A stretch of 64,000 nucleotides of DNA from Lamellibrachia satsuma (lineage: Eukaryota; Annelida; Polychaeta; Sabellida; Siboglinidae), in the NCBI GenBank assembly GCA_033239005.1, contig BSQZ01000005.1:11954501-12018500 (forward strand). Direction: 5' to 3'. The notes beneath the pieces were generated by a model, which made no database searches, was not told where the DNA came from, and was given only the letters and a program-made list of their open reading frames with translations. Positions 10,601 through 25,600 of the stretch are shown piece by piece. Position 1 is the stretch's first letter. The number at the start of each line of letters is the position of its first letter. The translations under genes and the position numbers were made by a program.

Positions 10601-13600
10601 CTGCATAACTGAGGACATATAACTTCAGGAAAATCTAATATTGTATTACTGATTGTTATCCCGGGGTCGCACACGCACGCACGCACGCTCGCACGCACGC
10701 ACGCACGCACGCACATATATCCTCTTTCTTTCACGAATTTTTTTTCAGACATCAATAGAAGAGCGAACGGTTGGGTGTGAATGAATCATGTATAAGGATG
10801 TGATACGCTGAGGGAGCGCGTCTATTCACCCCGCGGAGAACCACCACGGGATCCGTCAGACATATCATACATTGACAGTTTGTGAGCGGACATTGTTCCG
10901 TGTGACACGAGGTGTCGTCTGCTCACCCGGACTTGCATGGTGTCCCAGGCGAGCGTGAGCGGGTCAGTCCTTCCTGCGGCGTCCGGCGACGTCTTGTTGT
11001 AGTCCGTCCTCACCTGGCTCAGCATGGCCGACGACACCCGGTCGTGCAACTGCAACAAAGAGTGTTGTGTCATGTCTGTGTACAATAAGTGTACGTTCAT
11101 AGAAACAACGAGTGTTGTGTCATGTCAGTGTACAATAAGTGTACGTTTATAGAAACAATGAGCGTTGTGTCATGTCTGTGTACAATTAGTGTACGTTTAT
11201 AGAAACAACGAGTGTTGTGTCATGTCAGTGTACAATAAGTGTACGTTTATAGAAACAACGAGTGTTATGTCATGTCAGTGTACAATAAGTGTACGTTTAT
11301 AGAAACAATGAGCGTTGTGTCATGTCTGTGTACAATAAGTGTACGTTTATAGAAACAACGAGCGTTGTGTCATGTCTGTGTACAATAAGTGTACGTTTAT
11401 AGAAACAACGAGTGTTGTGTCATGTCAGTGTACAATTAGTGTACGTTCATAGAAACAACGAGTGTTGTGTCATGTCTGTGTACAATAAGTGCACGTTCAT
11501 AGAAACAACGAGTGTTGTGTCATGTCAGTGTACAATTAGTGTACGTTCATAGAAACAACGAGTGTTGTGTCATGTCAGTGTACAATTAGTGTACGTTAAT
11601 AGAAACAACGAGTGTTGTGTCATGTCAGTGTACAATTAGTGTACGTTCATAGAAACAACGAGTGTTGTGTCATGTCAGTGTACAATTAGTGTACGTTTAT
11701 AGAAACAACGAGTGTTGTGTCATGTTTGTGTACAATAAGTGTACGTTTATAGAAACAACGAGTGTTGTGTCATGTCTGTGTACAATAAGTGTACGTTTAT
11801 AGAAACAACGAGTGTTGTGTCATGTCAGTGTACAATTAGTGTACGTTTATAGAAACAACGAGTGTTGTGTCATGTCAGTGTACAATTAGTGTACGTTTAT
11901 AGAAACAACGCGTGTTATGTCATGTCAGTGTACAATAAGTGTACATTTATAGAAACAACGAGTGTTGTGTCATGTCAGTGTACAATAAGTGTACGCTTAT
12001 AGAAACAATGAGTGTTGTGTCATGTCAATGTACAATAAGTGTACGTTTATAGAAACAACGAGTGTTGTATCATGTCAGTGTACAATAAGTGTACGTTTAT
12101 AGAAACAATGAGTGTTGTGTCATGTCAGTGTACAATAGGTGTACGTTTATAGAAACAACGAGTGTTGTGTCTGTCAGTGTACAATAGGTGTACGTTTATA
12201 GAAACAACGAGTGTTGTGTCATGTCAGTGTACAATAAGTGTACGTTTATAGAAACAACGAGTGTTGTGTCATGTCAGTATACAATAAGTGTACGTTTATA
12301 GAAACAACGAGTGCTGTGTCATGTCAATGTACAATAAGTGTAAGATGTCGAACCCTACATTGTACATCAACTGTCTTCCTGTGAAATGTCGAACCCTACA
12401 TTGTACATCAACTGTCTTCCTGTGAGATGTCGAACCCTACATTGTACATCAACTGTCTTCCTGTGAAATGTCGAACCCTACATTGTACATCGACCCCAAA
12501 AGATAATCCGAACAGCAAGTGATATTAGAACTGTGTCCTTCTCTGCTAATGCATACTGTGATTTTGTTCATTCTGCAAATATCAAATTTAAATATCCTGT
12601 TCTGTTGTAATACTGGACATTGAATCTTGTTCTGTTGCAACATTGAGAATTTAGTCTTGTTCTGCTGTAGCATTGGGAATTGAGATTACACTAGCATTTT
12701 ACTTCTGACTCGTTGCAAAAAACAACAAATAATAGAAAACATTCACCATCTTGCATTTCTAAATACTGTGTGAAAATAATTTCATATTATCTCCAATGAG
12801 GCGACTTGTCCTACCTTAAGGCGGAAGGAGGCAGCGAGGATGGCGATGACGATCTGTCCTATGAAGCCGAGACTCAGTAGGAAGGCGTACTGGATGGACA
12901 CGAACAATGACGTCACACAAGGAAGACAAGTCAACGACAGTAGATGCCAGGAACAACAAACATTATTACAAACATTATGCATTATTTTGGGGTTGTCAGC
13001 GACTAGTTTGTTGATAGTTACTTAATTTGATGTTGTTATTTTACACTTGTTACAGCCTTGGCTCTGCTGTCAACATGGAATTGTGTACAATTTTAACACG
13101 TACTCTACATGTTGTTTATTGGTGTGTGATTTACATAATTCCAAAATAATTTATCTATCTGTCTGTCTGTCTGTCTATCTATCTACACGTCTTTTCACGT
13201 AAGGACTGAACTTAAATATAAATATAACTTGGCATCTGATTCACTAGTGTTAGTTGTCATCAAAAAGAACAGTCCATGTTTCAATAAACGTTTTGTAAAT
13301 GTAATGTTATGATTACCATACTATTTTAGCTATTGAACTTTTGCTCTATTATCCAGAGCGTACATGCATATAAATTTGTTTCGATGTCACTTCTAGCTAA
13401 CATTAAAAAAGTATCGACGTCTACCCATTAATAAGTAATATTTAAATCAAACAAGATACAAATTATCTGAATAACAACGGCCGTATAAATCGAAGTTTAA
13501 ATTATCTGAATAACAACGGCCGTATACATCGATGTTTAAATTATCTGAATAACAACGGCCGTATACATCGATGTTTAAATTATCTGAATAACAACGGCCG

Positions 13601-16600
13601 TATACATCGATGTTTAAATTATCTGAATAACAACGGCCGTATACATCGATGTTTAAATTATCTGAATAACAACGGCCGTATACATCGATGTTTAAATTAT
13701 CTGAATAACAACGGCCGTATACATCGATGTTTAAATTATCTGAATAACAACGGCCGTATACATCGATGTTTAAATTATCTGAATAACAACGGCCGTATAC
13801 ATCGATGTTTAAATTATCTGAATAACAACGGCCGTATACATCGATGTTTAAATTATCTGAATAACAACGGCCGTATACATCGATGTTTAAATTATCTGAA
13901 TAACAACGGCCGTATACATCGATGTTTAAATTATCTGAATAACAACGGCCGTATACATCGATGTTTAAATTATCTGAATAACAACGGCCGTATACATCGA
14001 TGTTTAAATTATCTGAATAACAACGGCCGTATACATCGATGTTTAAATTATCTGAATAACAACGGCTGTATACATCGATATTTAAATTATCTGAATAATA
14101 ACGGCCTTATACATCGATAATTAAACCTACAATACTTAGTATAACAAGAAGCCGGATAATGTGGGCAAGTCACGTGGTGCGGATGGAGGTGACCACCTCA
14201 ACAGAGGATGGAGGTGGCCCAACTCCACAGAGGGCGGAGGAGATGAAACAGCGAAACCGCGGGAAAATGGTCAGCCACACTTGGGAAGGAAAAACTGCAT
14301 AAAAGTGTAAGAAAGGCTGAGGATGACAAGTGGGGGGGGGAATAACAGCCGGGACAGAGCGTGCAGCAGTACATGAACTAGTCTGACACCTTTATAAAGG
14401 GAGCAAGGAAAGGGATAACAGCCGGGACAGAGCGTGCAGCAGTACATGAACTAGTCTGACACCTTTATAAAGGGAGCAAGGAAAGGGATAACAGCCGGGA
14501 CAGAGCGTGCAGCAATACATGAACTAGTCTGACACCTTTATAAAAGGAGCAAGGAAAGGGATAACAGCCGGGACAGAGCGTGCAGCAGTACATGAACTAG
14601 TCTGACACCTTTATAAAGGGAGCAAGGAAAGGAACAACAGCCGGGACAGAGCGTGCAGCAGTACATGAACTAGTCTGACACCTTTATAAAGGGACCAAGG
14701 AAAGGAACAACAGCCGGGACAGAGCGTGCAGCAGTACATGAACTAGTCTCGCACCTTTATAAAGGGAGCAAGGAAAGGGACAACAGCCGGGACAGTGCGT
14801 GCAGCAGTACATGAACTAGTCTCGCACCTTTATAAAGGGAGCAAGGAAAGGGACAACAGCCGGGACAGTGCGTGCAGCAGTACATGAACTAGTCTCGCAC
14901 CTTTATAAAGGGAGCAAGGAAAGGGACAACAGCCGGGACAGTGCATGCAGCATACATGAACTAGTCTCGCACCTTTATAAAGGGAGCAAGGAAAGGGACA
15001 ACAGCCGGGACAGTGCATGCAGCAGTACATGAACTAGTCTCGCACCTTTATAAAGGGAGCAAGGAAAGGGACAACAGCCGGGACAGTGCATGCAGCAGTA
15101 CATGAACTAGTCTCACTCCTTTATAAAGGGAGCAAGGAAAGGGACAACAGCCGGGACAGTGCATGCAGCATACATGAACTAGTCTCGCACCTTTATAAAG
15201 GGAGCAAGGAAAGGGACAACAGCCGGGACAGTGCATGCAGCAGTACATGAACTAGTCTCGCACCTTTATAAAGGGAGCAAGGAAAGGGACAACAGCCGGG
15301 ACAGAGCATGCAGCAGCACATGAACTAGTCTCACTCCTTTATAAAGGGAGCAAGGAAAGGGACAGCAGCCGGGACAGAGCATGCAGCAGTACGTGAACTA
15401 GTCTGACACCTTTATAAAGGGAGCAAGGAAAGGGATAGCAGCCGGGACAGAGCATGCAGCAGTACGTGAACTAGTCTGACACCTTTATAAAGGGAGCAAG
15501 GAAAGGGATAGCAGCCGGGACAGAGCATGCAGCAGTACGTGAACTAGTCTCGCACCTTTATAAAGGGAGCAAGGAAAGGGATAGCAGCCGGGACAGAGCA
15601 TGCAGGAGTACGTGAACTAGTCTCGCACCTTTATAAAGGGAGCAAGGAAAGGGATAGCAGCCGGGACAGAGCGTGCAGCAGTACGTGAACTAGTCTGACA
15701 CCTTTATAAAGGGAGCAAGGAAAGGGATAACAGCCGGGACAGAGCGTGCAGCAGTACGTGAACTAGTCTCGCACCTTTATAAAGGGAGCAAGGAAAGGGA
15801 TAACAGCCGGGACAGAGCGTGCAGCAGTACGTGAACTAGTCTCGCACCTTTATAAAGGAGCAAGGAAAGGATAACAGCCGGGACAGAGCGTGCAGCAGTA
15901 CGTGAACTAGTCTGCACCTTTATAAAGGGAGCAAGGAAAGGAATAAGAGCCGGGACAGTGCGTGCAGCAGTACGTGAACTAGTCTGACACCTTTATAAAG
16001 GGAGCAAGGAAAGGAATAGCAGCCGGGACAGAGCGTGCAGCAGTACGTGAACTAGTCTGACACCTTTATAAAGGGAGCAAGGAAAGGAATAGCAGCCGGG
16101 ACAGAGCGTGCAGCAGTACGTGAACTAGTGACACCTATAAGGGAGCAAGGAAAGGAATAGCAGCGGGACAGAGCGTGCAGCAGTACGTGAACTAGTCTGA
16201 CACCTTTATAAAGGGAGCAAGGAAAGGAATAGCAGCCGGGACAGAGCGTGCAGCAGTACGTGAACTAGTCTGACACCTTTATAAAGGAGCAAGGAAAGGA
16301 ATAGCAGCCGGGACAGAGCGTGCAGCAGTACGTGAACTAGTCTGACACCTTTATAAAAGGAGCAAGGAAAGGAATAGCAGCCGGGACAGAGCGTGCAGCA
16401 GTACGTGAACTAGTCTGACACCTTTATAAAGGGAGCAAGGAAAGGAATAGCAGCCGGGACAGAGCGTGCAGCAGTACGTGAACTAGTCTGACACCTTTAT
16501 AAAGGGGAGCAAGGAAAGGAATAGCAGCCGGGACAGAGCGTGCAGCAGTACGTGAACTAGTCTGACACCTTTATAAAGGGAGCAAGGAAAGGAATAGCAG

Positions 16601-19600
16601 CCGGGACAGAGCGTGCAGCAGTACGTGAACTAGTCTGACACCTTTATAAAGGGAGCAAGGAAAGGAATAGCAGCCGGGACAGAGCGTGCAGCAGTACGTG
16701 AACTAGTCTGACACCTTTATAAAGGGAGCAAGGAAAGGAATAGCAGCCGGGACAGAGCGTGCAGCAGTACGTGAACTAGTCTGACACCTTTATAAAGGGA
16801 GCAAGGAAAGGAATAGCAGCCGGGACAGAGCGTGCAGCAGTACGTGAACTAGTCTGACACCTTTATAAAGGGAGCAAGGAAAGGAATAGCAGCCGGGACA
16901 GAGCGTGCAGCAGTACGTGAACTAGTCTGACACCTTTATAAAGGGAGCAAGGAAAGGAATAGCAGCCGGGACAGAGCGTGCAGCAGTACGTGAACTAGTC
17001 TGACACCTTTATAAAGGGAGCAAGGAAAGGAATAGCAGCCGGGACAGAGCGTGCAGCAGTACGTGAACTAGTCTGACACCTTTATAAAGGGAGCAAGGAA
17101 AGGAATAGCAGCCGGGACAGAGCGTGCAGCAGTACGTGAACTAGTCTGACACCTTTATAAAGGGAGCAAGGAAAGGAATAGCAGCCGGGACAGAGCGTGC
17201 AGCAGTACGTGAACTAGTCTGACACCTTTATAAAGGGAGCAAGGAAAGGAATAGCAGCCGGGACAGAGCGTGCAGCAGTACGTGAACTAGTCTGACACCT
17301 TTATAAAGGGAGCAAGGAAAGGGATAACAGCCGGGACAGAGCGTGCAGCAGTACGTGAACTAGTCTCGCACCTTTATAAAGGGAGCAAGGAAAGGGATAA
17401 CAGCCGGGACAGAGCGTGCAGCAGTACGTGAACTAGTCTCGCACCTTTATAAAGGGAGCAAGGAAAGGGATAACAGCCGGGACAGAGCGTGCAGCAGTAC
17501 GTGAACTAGTCTGACACCTTTATAAAGGGAGCAAGGAAAGGGATAACAGCCGGGACAGAGCGTGCAGCAGTACGTGAACTAGTCTCGCACCTTTATAAAG
17601 GGAGCAAGGAAAGGGATAACAGCCGGGACAGAGCGTGCAGCAGTACGTGAACTAGTCTGACACCTTTATATAGGGAGCAAGGAAAGGGATAAGAGCCGGG
17701 ACAGAGCGTGCAGCAGTACGTGAACTAGTCTCGCACCTTTATAAAGGGAGCAAGGAAAGGGATAAGAGCCGGGACAGAGCGTGCAGCAGTACGTGAACTA
17801 GTCTCGCACCTTTATAAAGGGAGCAAGGAAAGGGATAACAGCCGGGACAGTGCGTGCAGCAGTACGTGAACTAGTCTCGCACCTTTATAAAGGGAGCAAG
17901 GAAAGGGATAAGAGCCGGGACAGTGCGTGCAGCAGTACGTGAACTAGTCTGACACCTTTATAAAGGGAGCAAGGAAAGGATAAGAGCCGGGACAGTGCGT
18001 GCAGCAGTACGTGAACTAGTCTGACACCTTTATAAAGGGAGCAAGGAAAGGGATAAGAGCCGTGACAGTGCGTGCAGCAGTACGTGAACTAGTCTGGCAC
18101 CTTTATAAAGGGAGCAAGGAAAGGGATAAGAGCCGGGACAGTGCGTGCAGCAGTACGTGAACAAGTCTGGCACCTTTATAAAGGGAGCAAGGAAAGGGAT
18201 AGCAGCCGGGACAGAGCGTGCAGCAGTACGTGAACTAGTCTGGCACCTTTATAAAGGGAGCAAGGAAAGGGACAGCAGCCGGGACAGAGCGTGCAGCAGT
18301 ACGTGAACTAGTCTGGCACCTTTATAAAGGAGCAAGGAAAGGGACAGCAGCCGGGACAGAGCGTGCAGCAGTACGTGAACTAGTCTGGCACCTTTATAAA
18401 GGGAGCAAGGAAAGGGACAGCAGCCGGGACAGAGCGTGCAGCAGTACGTGAACTAGTCTGGCACCTTTATAAAGGGAGCAAGGAAAGGGACAGCAGCCGG
18501 GACAGAGCGTGCAGCAGTACGTGAACTAGTCTGGCACCTTTATAAAGGGAGCAAGGAAAGGGACAGCAGCCGGGACAGAGCGTGCAGCAGTACGTGAACT
18601 AGTCTGGCACCTTTATAAAGGGAGCAAGGAAAGGGACAGCAGCCGGGACAGAGCGTGCAGCAGTACGTGAACTAGTCTGGCACCTTTATAAAGGGAGCAA
18701 GGAAAGGGACAGCAGCCGGGACAGAGCGTGCAGCAGTACGTGAACTAGTCTGGCACCTTTATAAAGGGAGCAAGGAAAGGGACAGCAGCCGGGACAGAGC
18801 GTGCAGCAGTACGTGAACTAGTCTGGCACCTTTATAAAGGAGCAAGGAAAGGGACAGCAGCCGGGACAGAGCGTGCAGCAGTACGTGAACTAGTCTGGCA
18901 CCTTTATAAAGGGAGCAAGGAAAGGGACAGCAGCCGGGACAGAGCGTGCAGCAGTACGTGAACTAGTCTGGCACCTTTATAAAGGGAGCAAGGAAAGGGA
19001 CAGCAGCCGGGACAGAGCGTGCAGCAGTACGTGAACTAGTCTGGCACCTTTATAAAGGGAGCAAGGAAAGGGACAGCAGCCGGGACAGAGCGTGCAGCAG
19101 TACGTGAACTAGTCTGGCACCTTTATAAAGGGAGCAAGGAAAGGGACAGCAGCCGGGACAGAGCGTGCAGCAGTACGTGAACTAGTCTGGCACCTTTATA
19201 AAGGGAGCAAGGAAAGGGACAGCAGCCGGGACAGAGCGTGCAGCAGTACGTGAACTAGTCTGGCACCTTTATAAAGGGAGCAAGGAAAGGGACAGCAGCC
19301 GGGACAGAGCGTGCAGCAGTACGTGAACTAGTCTGGCACCTTTATAAAGGGAGCAAGGAAAGGGACAGCAGCCGGGACAGAGCGTGCAGCAGTACGTGAA
19401 CTAGTCTGGCACCTTTATAAAGGGAGCAAGGAAAGGGACAGCAGCCGGGACAGAGCGTGCAGCAGTACGTGAACTAGTCTGGCACCTTTATAAAGGGAGC
19501 AAGGAAAGGGACAGCAGCCGGGACAGAGCGTGCAGCAGTACGTGAACTAGTCTGGCACCTTTATAAAGGGAGCAAGGAAAGGGACAGCAGCCGGGACAGA

Positions 19601-22600
19601 GCGTGCAGCAGTACTTGAACTAGTCTCGCACCTTTATAAAGGGAGCAAGGAAAGGGACAGCAGCCGGGACAGAGCGTGCAGCAGTACGTGAACTAGTCTC
19701 GCACCTTTATAAAGGGAGCAAGGAAAGGGACAGCAGCCGGGACAGAGCGTGCAGCAGTACGTGAACTAGTCTCGCACCTTTATAAAGGGAGCAAGGAAAG
19801 GGACAGCAGCCGGGACAGAGCGTGCAGCAGTACGTGAACTAGTCTCGCACCTTTATAAAGGGAGCAAGGAAAGGGACAGCAGCCGGGACAGAGCGTGCAG
19901 CAGTACGTGAACTAGTCTCGCACCTTTATAAAGGGAGCAAGGAAAGGGACAGCAGCCGGGACAGAGCGTGCAGCAGTACGTGAACTAGTCTCGCACCTTT
20001 ATAAAGGGAGCAAGGAAAGGGACAGCAGCCGGGACAGAGCGTGCAGCAGTACGTGAACTAGTCTCGCACCTTTATAAAGGGAGCAAGGAAAGGGACAGCA
20101 GCCGGGACAGAGCGTGCAGCAGTACGTGAACTAGTCTCGCACCTTTATAAAGGGAGCAAGGAAAGGGACAGCAGCCGGGACAGAGCGTGCAGCAGTACGT
20201 GAACTAGTCTCGCACCTTTATAAAGGGAGCAAGGAAAGGGACAGCAGCCGGGACAGAGCGTGCAGCAGTACGTGAACTAGTCTCGCACCTTTATAAAGGG
20301 AGCAAGGAAAGGGACAGCAGCCGGGACAGAGCGTGCAGCAGTACGTGAACTAGTCTGGCACCTTTATAAAGGGAGCAAGGAAAGGGACAGCAGCCGGGAC
20401 AGAGCGTGCAGCAGTACGTGAACTAGTCTCGCACCTTTATAAAGGGAGCAAGAACGGGACAGCAGCCGGGACAGAGCGTGCAGCAGTACGCGAACTAGTC
20501 TCGCACCTTTATAAAGGGAGCAAGGAAAGGGACAGCAGCCGGGACAGAGCGTGCAGCAGTACGCGAACTAGTCTCGCACCTTTATAAAGGGAGCAAGGAA
20601 AGGGACAGCAGCCGGGACAGAGCGTGCAGCAGTACGCGAACTAGTCTCGCACCTTTATAAAGGGAGCAAGGAAAGGGACAGCAGCCGGGACAGAGCGTGC
20701 AGCAGTACGCGAACTAGTCTCGCACCTTTATAAAGGGAGCAAGGAAAGGGACAGCAGCCGGGACAGAGCGTGCAGCAGTACGCGAACTAGTCTCGCACCT
20801 TTATAAAGGGAGCAAGGAAAGGGACAGCAGCCGGGACAGAGCGTGCAGCAGTACGCGAACTAGTCTCGCACCTTTATAAAGGGAGCAAGGAAAGGGACAG
20901 CAGCCGGGACAGAGCGTGCAGCAGTACGCGAACTAGTCTCACACCTTTATAAAGGGAGCAAGGAAAGGGACAGCAGCCGGGACAGAGCGTGCAGCAGTAC
21001 GCGAACTAGTCTCGCACCTTTATAAAGGGAGCAAGGAAAGGGACAGCAGCCGGGAAAGAGCGTGCAGCAGTACGCGAACTAGTCTCGCACCTTTATAAAG
21101 GGAGCAAGGAAAGGGACAGCAGCCGGGACAGAGCGTGCAGCAGTACGCGAACTAGTCTCGCACCTTTATAAAGGGAGCAAGGAAAGGGACAGCAGCCGGG
21201 ACAGTGCGTGCAGCAGTACGCGAACTAGTCTCGCACCTTTATAAAGGGAGCAAGGAAAGGGACAGCAGCCGGGACAGTGCGTGCAGCAGTACGCGAACTA
21301 GTCTCGCACCTTTATAAAGGGAGCAAGGAAAGGGACAGCAGCCGGGACAGAGCGTGCAGCAGTACGCGAACTAGTCTCGCACCTTTATAAAGGGAGCAAG
21401 GAAAGGGACAGCAGCCGGGACAGTGCGTGCAGCAGTACGCGAACTAGTCTCGCACCTTTATAAAGGGAGCAAGGAAAGGGACAGCAGCCGGGACAGTGCG
21501 TGCAGCAGTACGCGAACTAGTCTCGCACCTTTATAAAGGAGCAAGGAAAGGGACAGCAGCCGGGACAGTGCGTGCAGCAGTACGCGAACTAGTCTCGCAC
21601 CTTTATAAAGGAGCAAGGAAAGGACAGCAGCCGGGACAGTGCGTGCAGCAGTACGCGAACTAGTCTCGCACCTTTATAAAGGGAGCAAGGAAAGGGACAG
21701 CAGCCGGGACAGTGCGTGCAGCAGTACGCGAACTAGTCTCGCACCTTTATAAAGGGAGCAAGGAAAGGGACAGCAGCCGGGACAGTGCGTGCAGCAGTAC
21801 GCGAACTAGTCTCGCACCTTTATAAAGGGAGCAAGGAAAGGGACAGCAGCCGGGACAGTGCGTGCAGCAGTACGCGAACTAGTCTCGCACCTTTATAAAG
21901 GGAGCAAGGAAAGGGACAGCAGCCGGGACAGTGCGTGCAGCAGTACGCGAACTAGTCTCGCACCTTTATAAAGGGAGCAAGGAAAGGGACAGCAGCCGGG
22001 ACAGTGCGTGCAGCAGTACGCGAACTAGTCTCGCACCTTTATAAAGGGAGCAAGGAAAGGGACAGCAGCCGGGACAGTGCGTGCAGCAGTACGCGAACTA
22101 GTCTCGCACCTTTATAAAGGGAGCAAGGAAGGGACAGCAGCCGGGACAGTGCGTGCAGCAGTACGCGAACTAGTCTCGCACCTTTATAAAGGGAGCAAGG
22201 AAAGGGACAGCAGCCGGGACAGTGCGTGCAGCAGTACGCGAACTAGTCTCGCACCTTTATAAAGGGAGCAAGAGAAAGGGACAGCAGCCGGGACAGTGCG
22301 TGCAGCAGTACGCGAACTAGTCTCGCACCTTTATAAAGGGAGCAAGGAAAGGGACAGCAGCCGGGACAGTGCGTGCAGCAGTACGCGAACTAGTCTCGCA
22401 CCTTTATAAAGGGAGCAAGGAAAGGGACAGCAGCCGGGACAGTGCGTGCAGCAGTACGCGAACTAGTCTCGCACCTTTATAAAGGGAGCAAGGAAAGGGA
22501 CAGCAGCCGGGACAGTGCGTGCAGCAGTACGCGAACTAGTCTCGCAACTTTATAAAGGGAGCAAGGAAAGGGACAGCAGCCGGGACAGTGCGTGCAGCAG

Positions 22601-25600
22601 TACGCGAACTAGTCTCGCACCTTTATAAAGGGAGCAAGGAAAGGGACAGCAGCCGGGACAGTGCGTGCAGCAGTACGCGAACTAGTCTCGCACCTTTATA
22701 AAGGGAGCAAGGAAAGGGACAGCAGCCGGGACAGTGCGTGCAGCAGTACGCGAACTAGTCTCGCACCTTTATAAAGGGAGCAAGGAAAGGGACAGCAGCC
22801 GGGACAGTGCGTGCAGCAGTACGCGAACTAGTCTCGCACCTTTATAAAGGGAGCAAGGAAAGGGACAGCAGCCGGGACAGTGCGTGCAGCAGTACGCGAA
22901 CTAGTCTCGCACCTTTATAAAGGGAGCAAGGAAAGGGACAGCAGCCGGGACAGTGCGTGCAGCAGTACGCGAACTAGTCTCGCACCTTTATAAAGGGAGC
23001 AAGGAAAGGGACAGCAGCCGGGACAGTGCGTGCAGCAGTACGCGAACTAGTCTCGCACCTTTATAAAGGGAGCAAGGAAAGGGACAGCAGCCGGGACAGT
23101 GCGTGCAGCAGTACGCGAACTAGTCTCGCACCTTTATAAAGGGAGCAAGGAAAGGGACAGCAGCCGGGACAGTGCGTGCAGCAGTACGCGAACTAGTCTC
23201 GCACCTTTATAAAGGGAGCAAGGAAAGGGACAGCAGCCGGGACAGTGCGTGCAGCAGTACGCGAACTAGTCTCGCACCTTTATAAAGGGAGCAAGGAAAG
23301 GGACAGCAGCCGGGACAGTGCGTGCAGCAGTACGCGAACTAGTCTCGCACCTTTATAAAGGGAGCAAGGAAAGGGACAGCAGCCGGGACAGTGCGTGCAG
23401 CAGTACGCGAACTAGTCTCGCACCTTTATAAAGGGAGCAAGGAAAGGGACAGCAGCCGGGACAGTGCGTGCAGCAGTACGCGAACTAGTCTCGCACCTTT
23501 ATAAAGGGGAGCAAGGAAAGGGACAGCAGCCGGGACAGTGCGTGCAGCAGTACGCGAACTAGTCTCGCACCTTTATAAAGGGAGCAAGGAAAGGGACAGC
23601 AGCCGGGACAGTGCGTGCAGCAGTACGCGAACTAGTCTCGCACCTTTATAAAGGGAGCAAGGAAAGGGACAGCAGCCGGGACAGTGCGTGCAGCAGTACG
23701 CGAACTAGTCTCGCACCTTTATAAAGGGAGCAAGGAAAGGGACAGCAGCCGGGACAGTGCATGCAGCAGTACGCGAACTAGTCTCGCACCTTTATAAAGG
23801 GAGCAAGGAAAGGGACAGCAGCCGGGACAGTGCATGCAGCAGTACATGAACTAGTCTCACTCCTTTATAAAGGGAGCAAGGAAAGGGACAACAGCCGGGA
23901 CAGTGCATGCAGCAGTACATGAACTAGTCTCACTCCTTTATAAAGGGAGCAAGGAAAGGGACAACAGCCGGGACAGTGCATGCAGCAGTACATGAACTAG
24001 TCTCACTCCTTTATAAAGACAGGGATGATCAATGAAGAATATGTCATACTGAATTGCACAAGTGGGTCGCAGATTATCTAACCTGGTTGTGGGGTGTCGT
24101 AAATACGCCGTAGAAATGTAACGGAAATAACAATATGTAGCCATTTTATCTACACAAACATATCTGCCCGTGTGCGTTTTCTGCGTCCTCGCAGGGCCGA
24201 GCTCACTCGATGAGCTCCACCGGGGGTTATCACAGGGCGGAGGTCACTCGATGAGCTCCACCGGGGGTTATCACAGGGCGGAAGTCACTCGATAAGCTCT
24301 ACCAGGGGTTATCACTACTAGCGGCGACTCGCCGCACAATCGCCAGCCACTGCCTCCCTTCAATTAACAACTCAACTGTCGACATTATATTAGGTTTGAC
24401 CATCTGGTATGACGTCATCCGTGAGATTTATATTATCTCAACTACGTTTCATTGCTAAAATTTTGCGCAACAGGTTGGCTGAAAGTCAGGTGCACGCATT
24501 ATTTGCGTCGAATTTCTGTTAGTTCCTTTATTCTTTCTTTTACAATAATATTCCTCGCATACTCTTCTCACACAAACACGTCATACGTCACGTTCTTCAT
24601 TTTCTTGTCTTTGTTCTTCTTGGAGACGCGCACGTAATAATTTAATCGCACTTAACGGCCACTCTCCAACATTTTCTGACAGTTCGTTTTGAAGTTTGCT
24701 CGCCTTATTACTTGGTTATTTCTTTATCTAAAATAGTATTACTTCATAGCATTGGCTTTATCTCGACGAGTTCTTTCAAGAAATATATATCTTTCTTATA
24801 GTCGTATGCCAATGAAGGGTCCACGTCCCTTTAAAGTGTAAAAAACAGCCAAAATAAGCTTTCCCAAAAATATTTTTCATTTCAGAAAGCTATTATTTTA
24901 AATTTACTAATCATAGTTCACCATTTGAAGCGTCTTGTGTTAAAGTAAACTTTCCAATGTGTGTCACTAACAATGACATAGGCCTCTACAATAGCTGCTC
25001 CTACCCAACTTACTTTCTTTGTTACTGAACCCATTTTTATTCTTACTCCCGATACCAAGCTCAGGCACCAATATTTTAATACTACATATAATGATTTTCC
25101 TAAATTAACTTTGTTTAGAATGTAGAGTACAATAACATTTATGATTTCACATTAGTTATTTGAATAAGTGCCTTTACCTTTGATCTTCCTGTCGTCCAAC
25201 AAATTGTCAAACTATAACTAGTTACGCCCAGTACCAAACTTTGTTATGGATTGAGACATAACTACTGAAAATAATTACTTCAATATTTACAAATACGTAA
25301 ATAGCAATAATTGTTGTATATGTGAATGCTTTCTCATGGGATGCTATCAATAACACATCAAGAGAAACCCATTTAGACGAATGTTCAGCATTTCACCAGA
25401 ACTGTTACGCCCGGTACCAAGCTAGTCACCTGTCGCCAAAACGTTTCCATTAAGGTCCGTTAGGAAGATAATATTTGTTATTGCTGTCCTACATTTAGAA
25501 GCAGAGTAAACACCAGTGGTGGAATATTATATGGAAAACAGCAACTTTGCTTTACAATATTTGTCAGATGGTATGTCAAAGTGTGGTGGTTGTTGTTACA

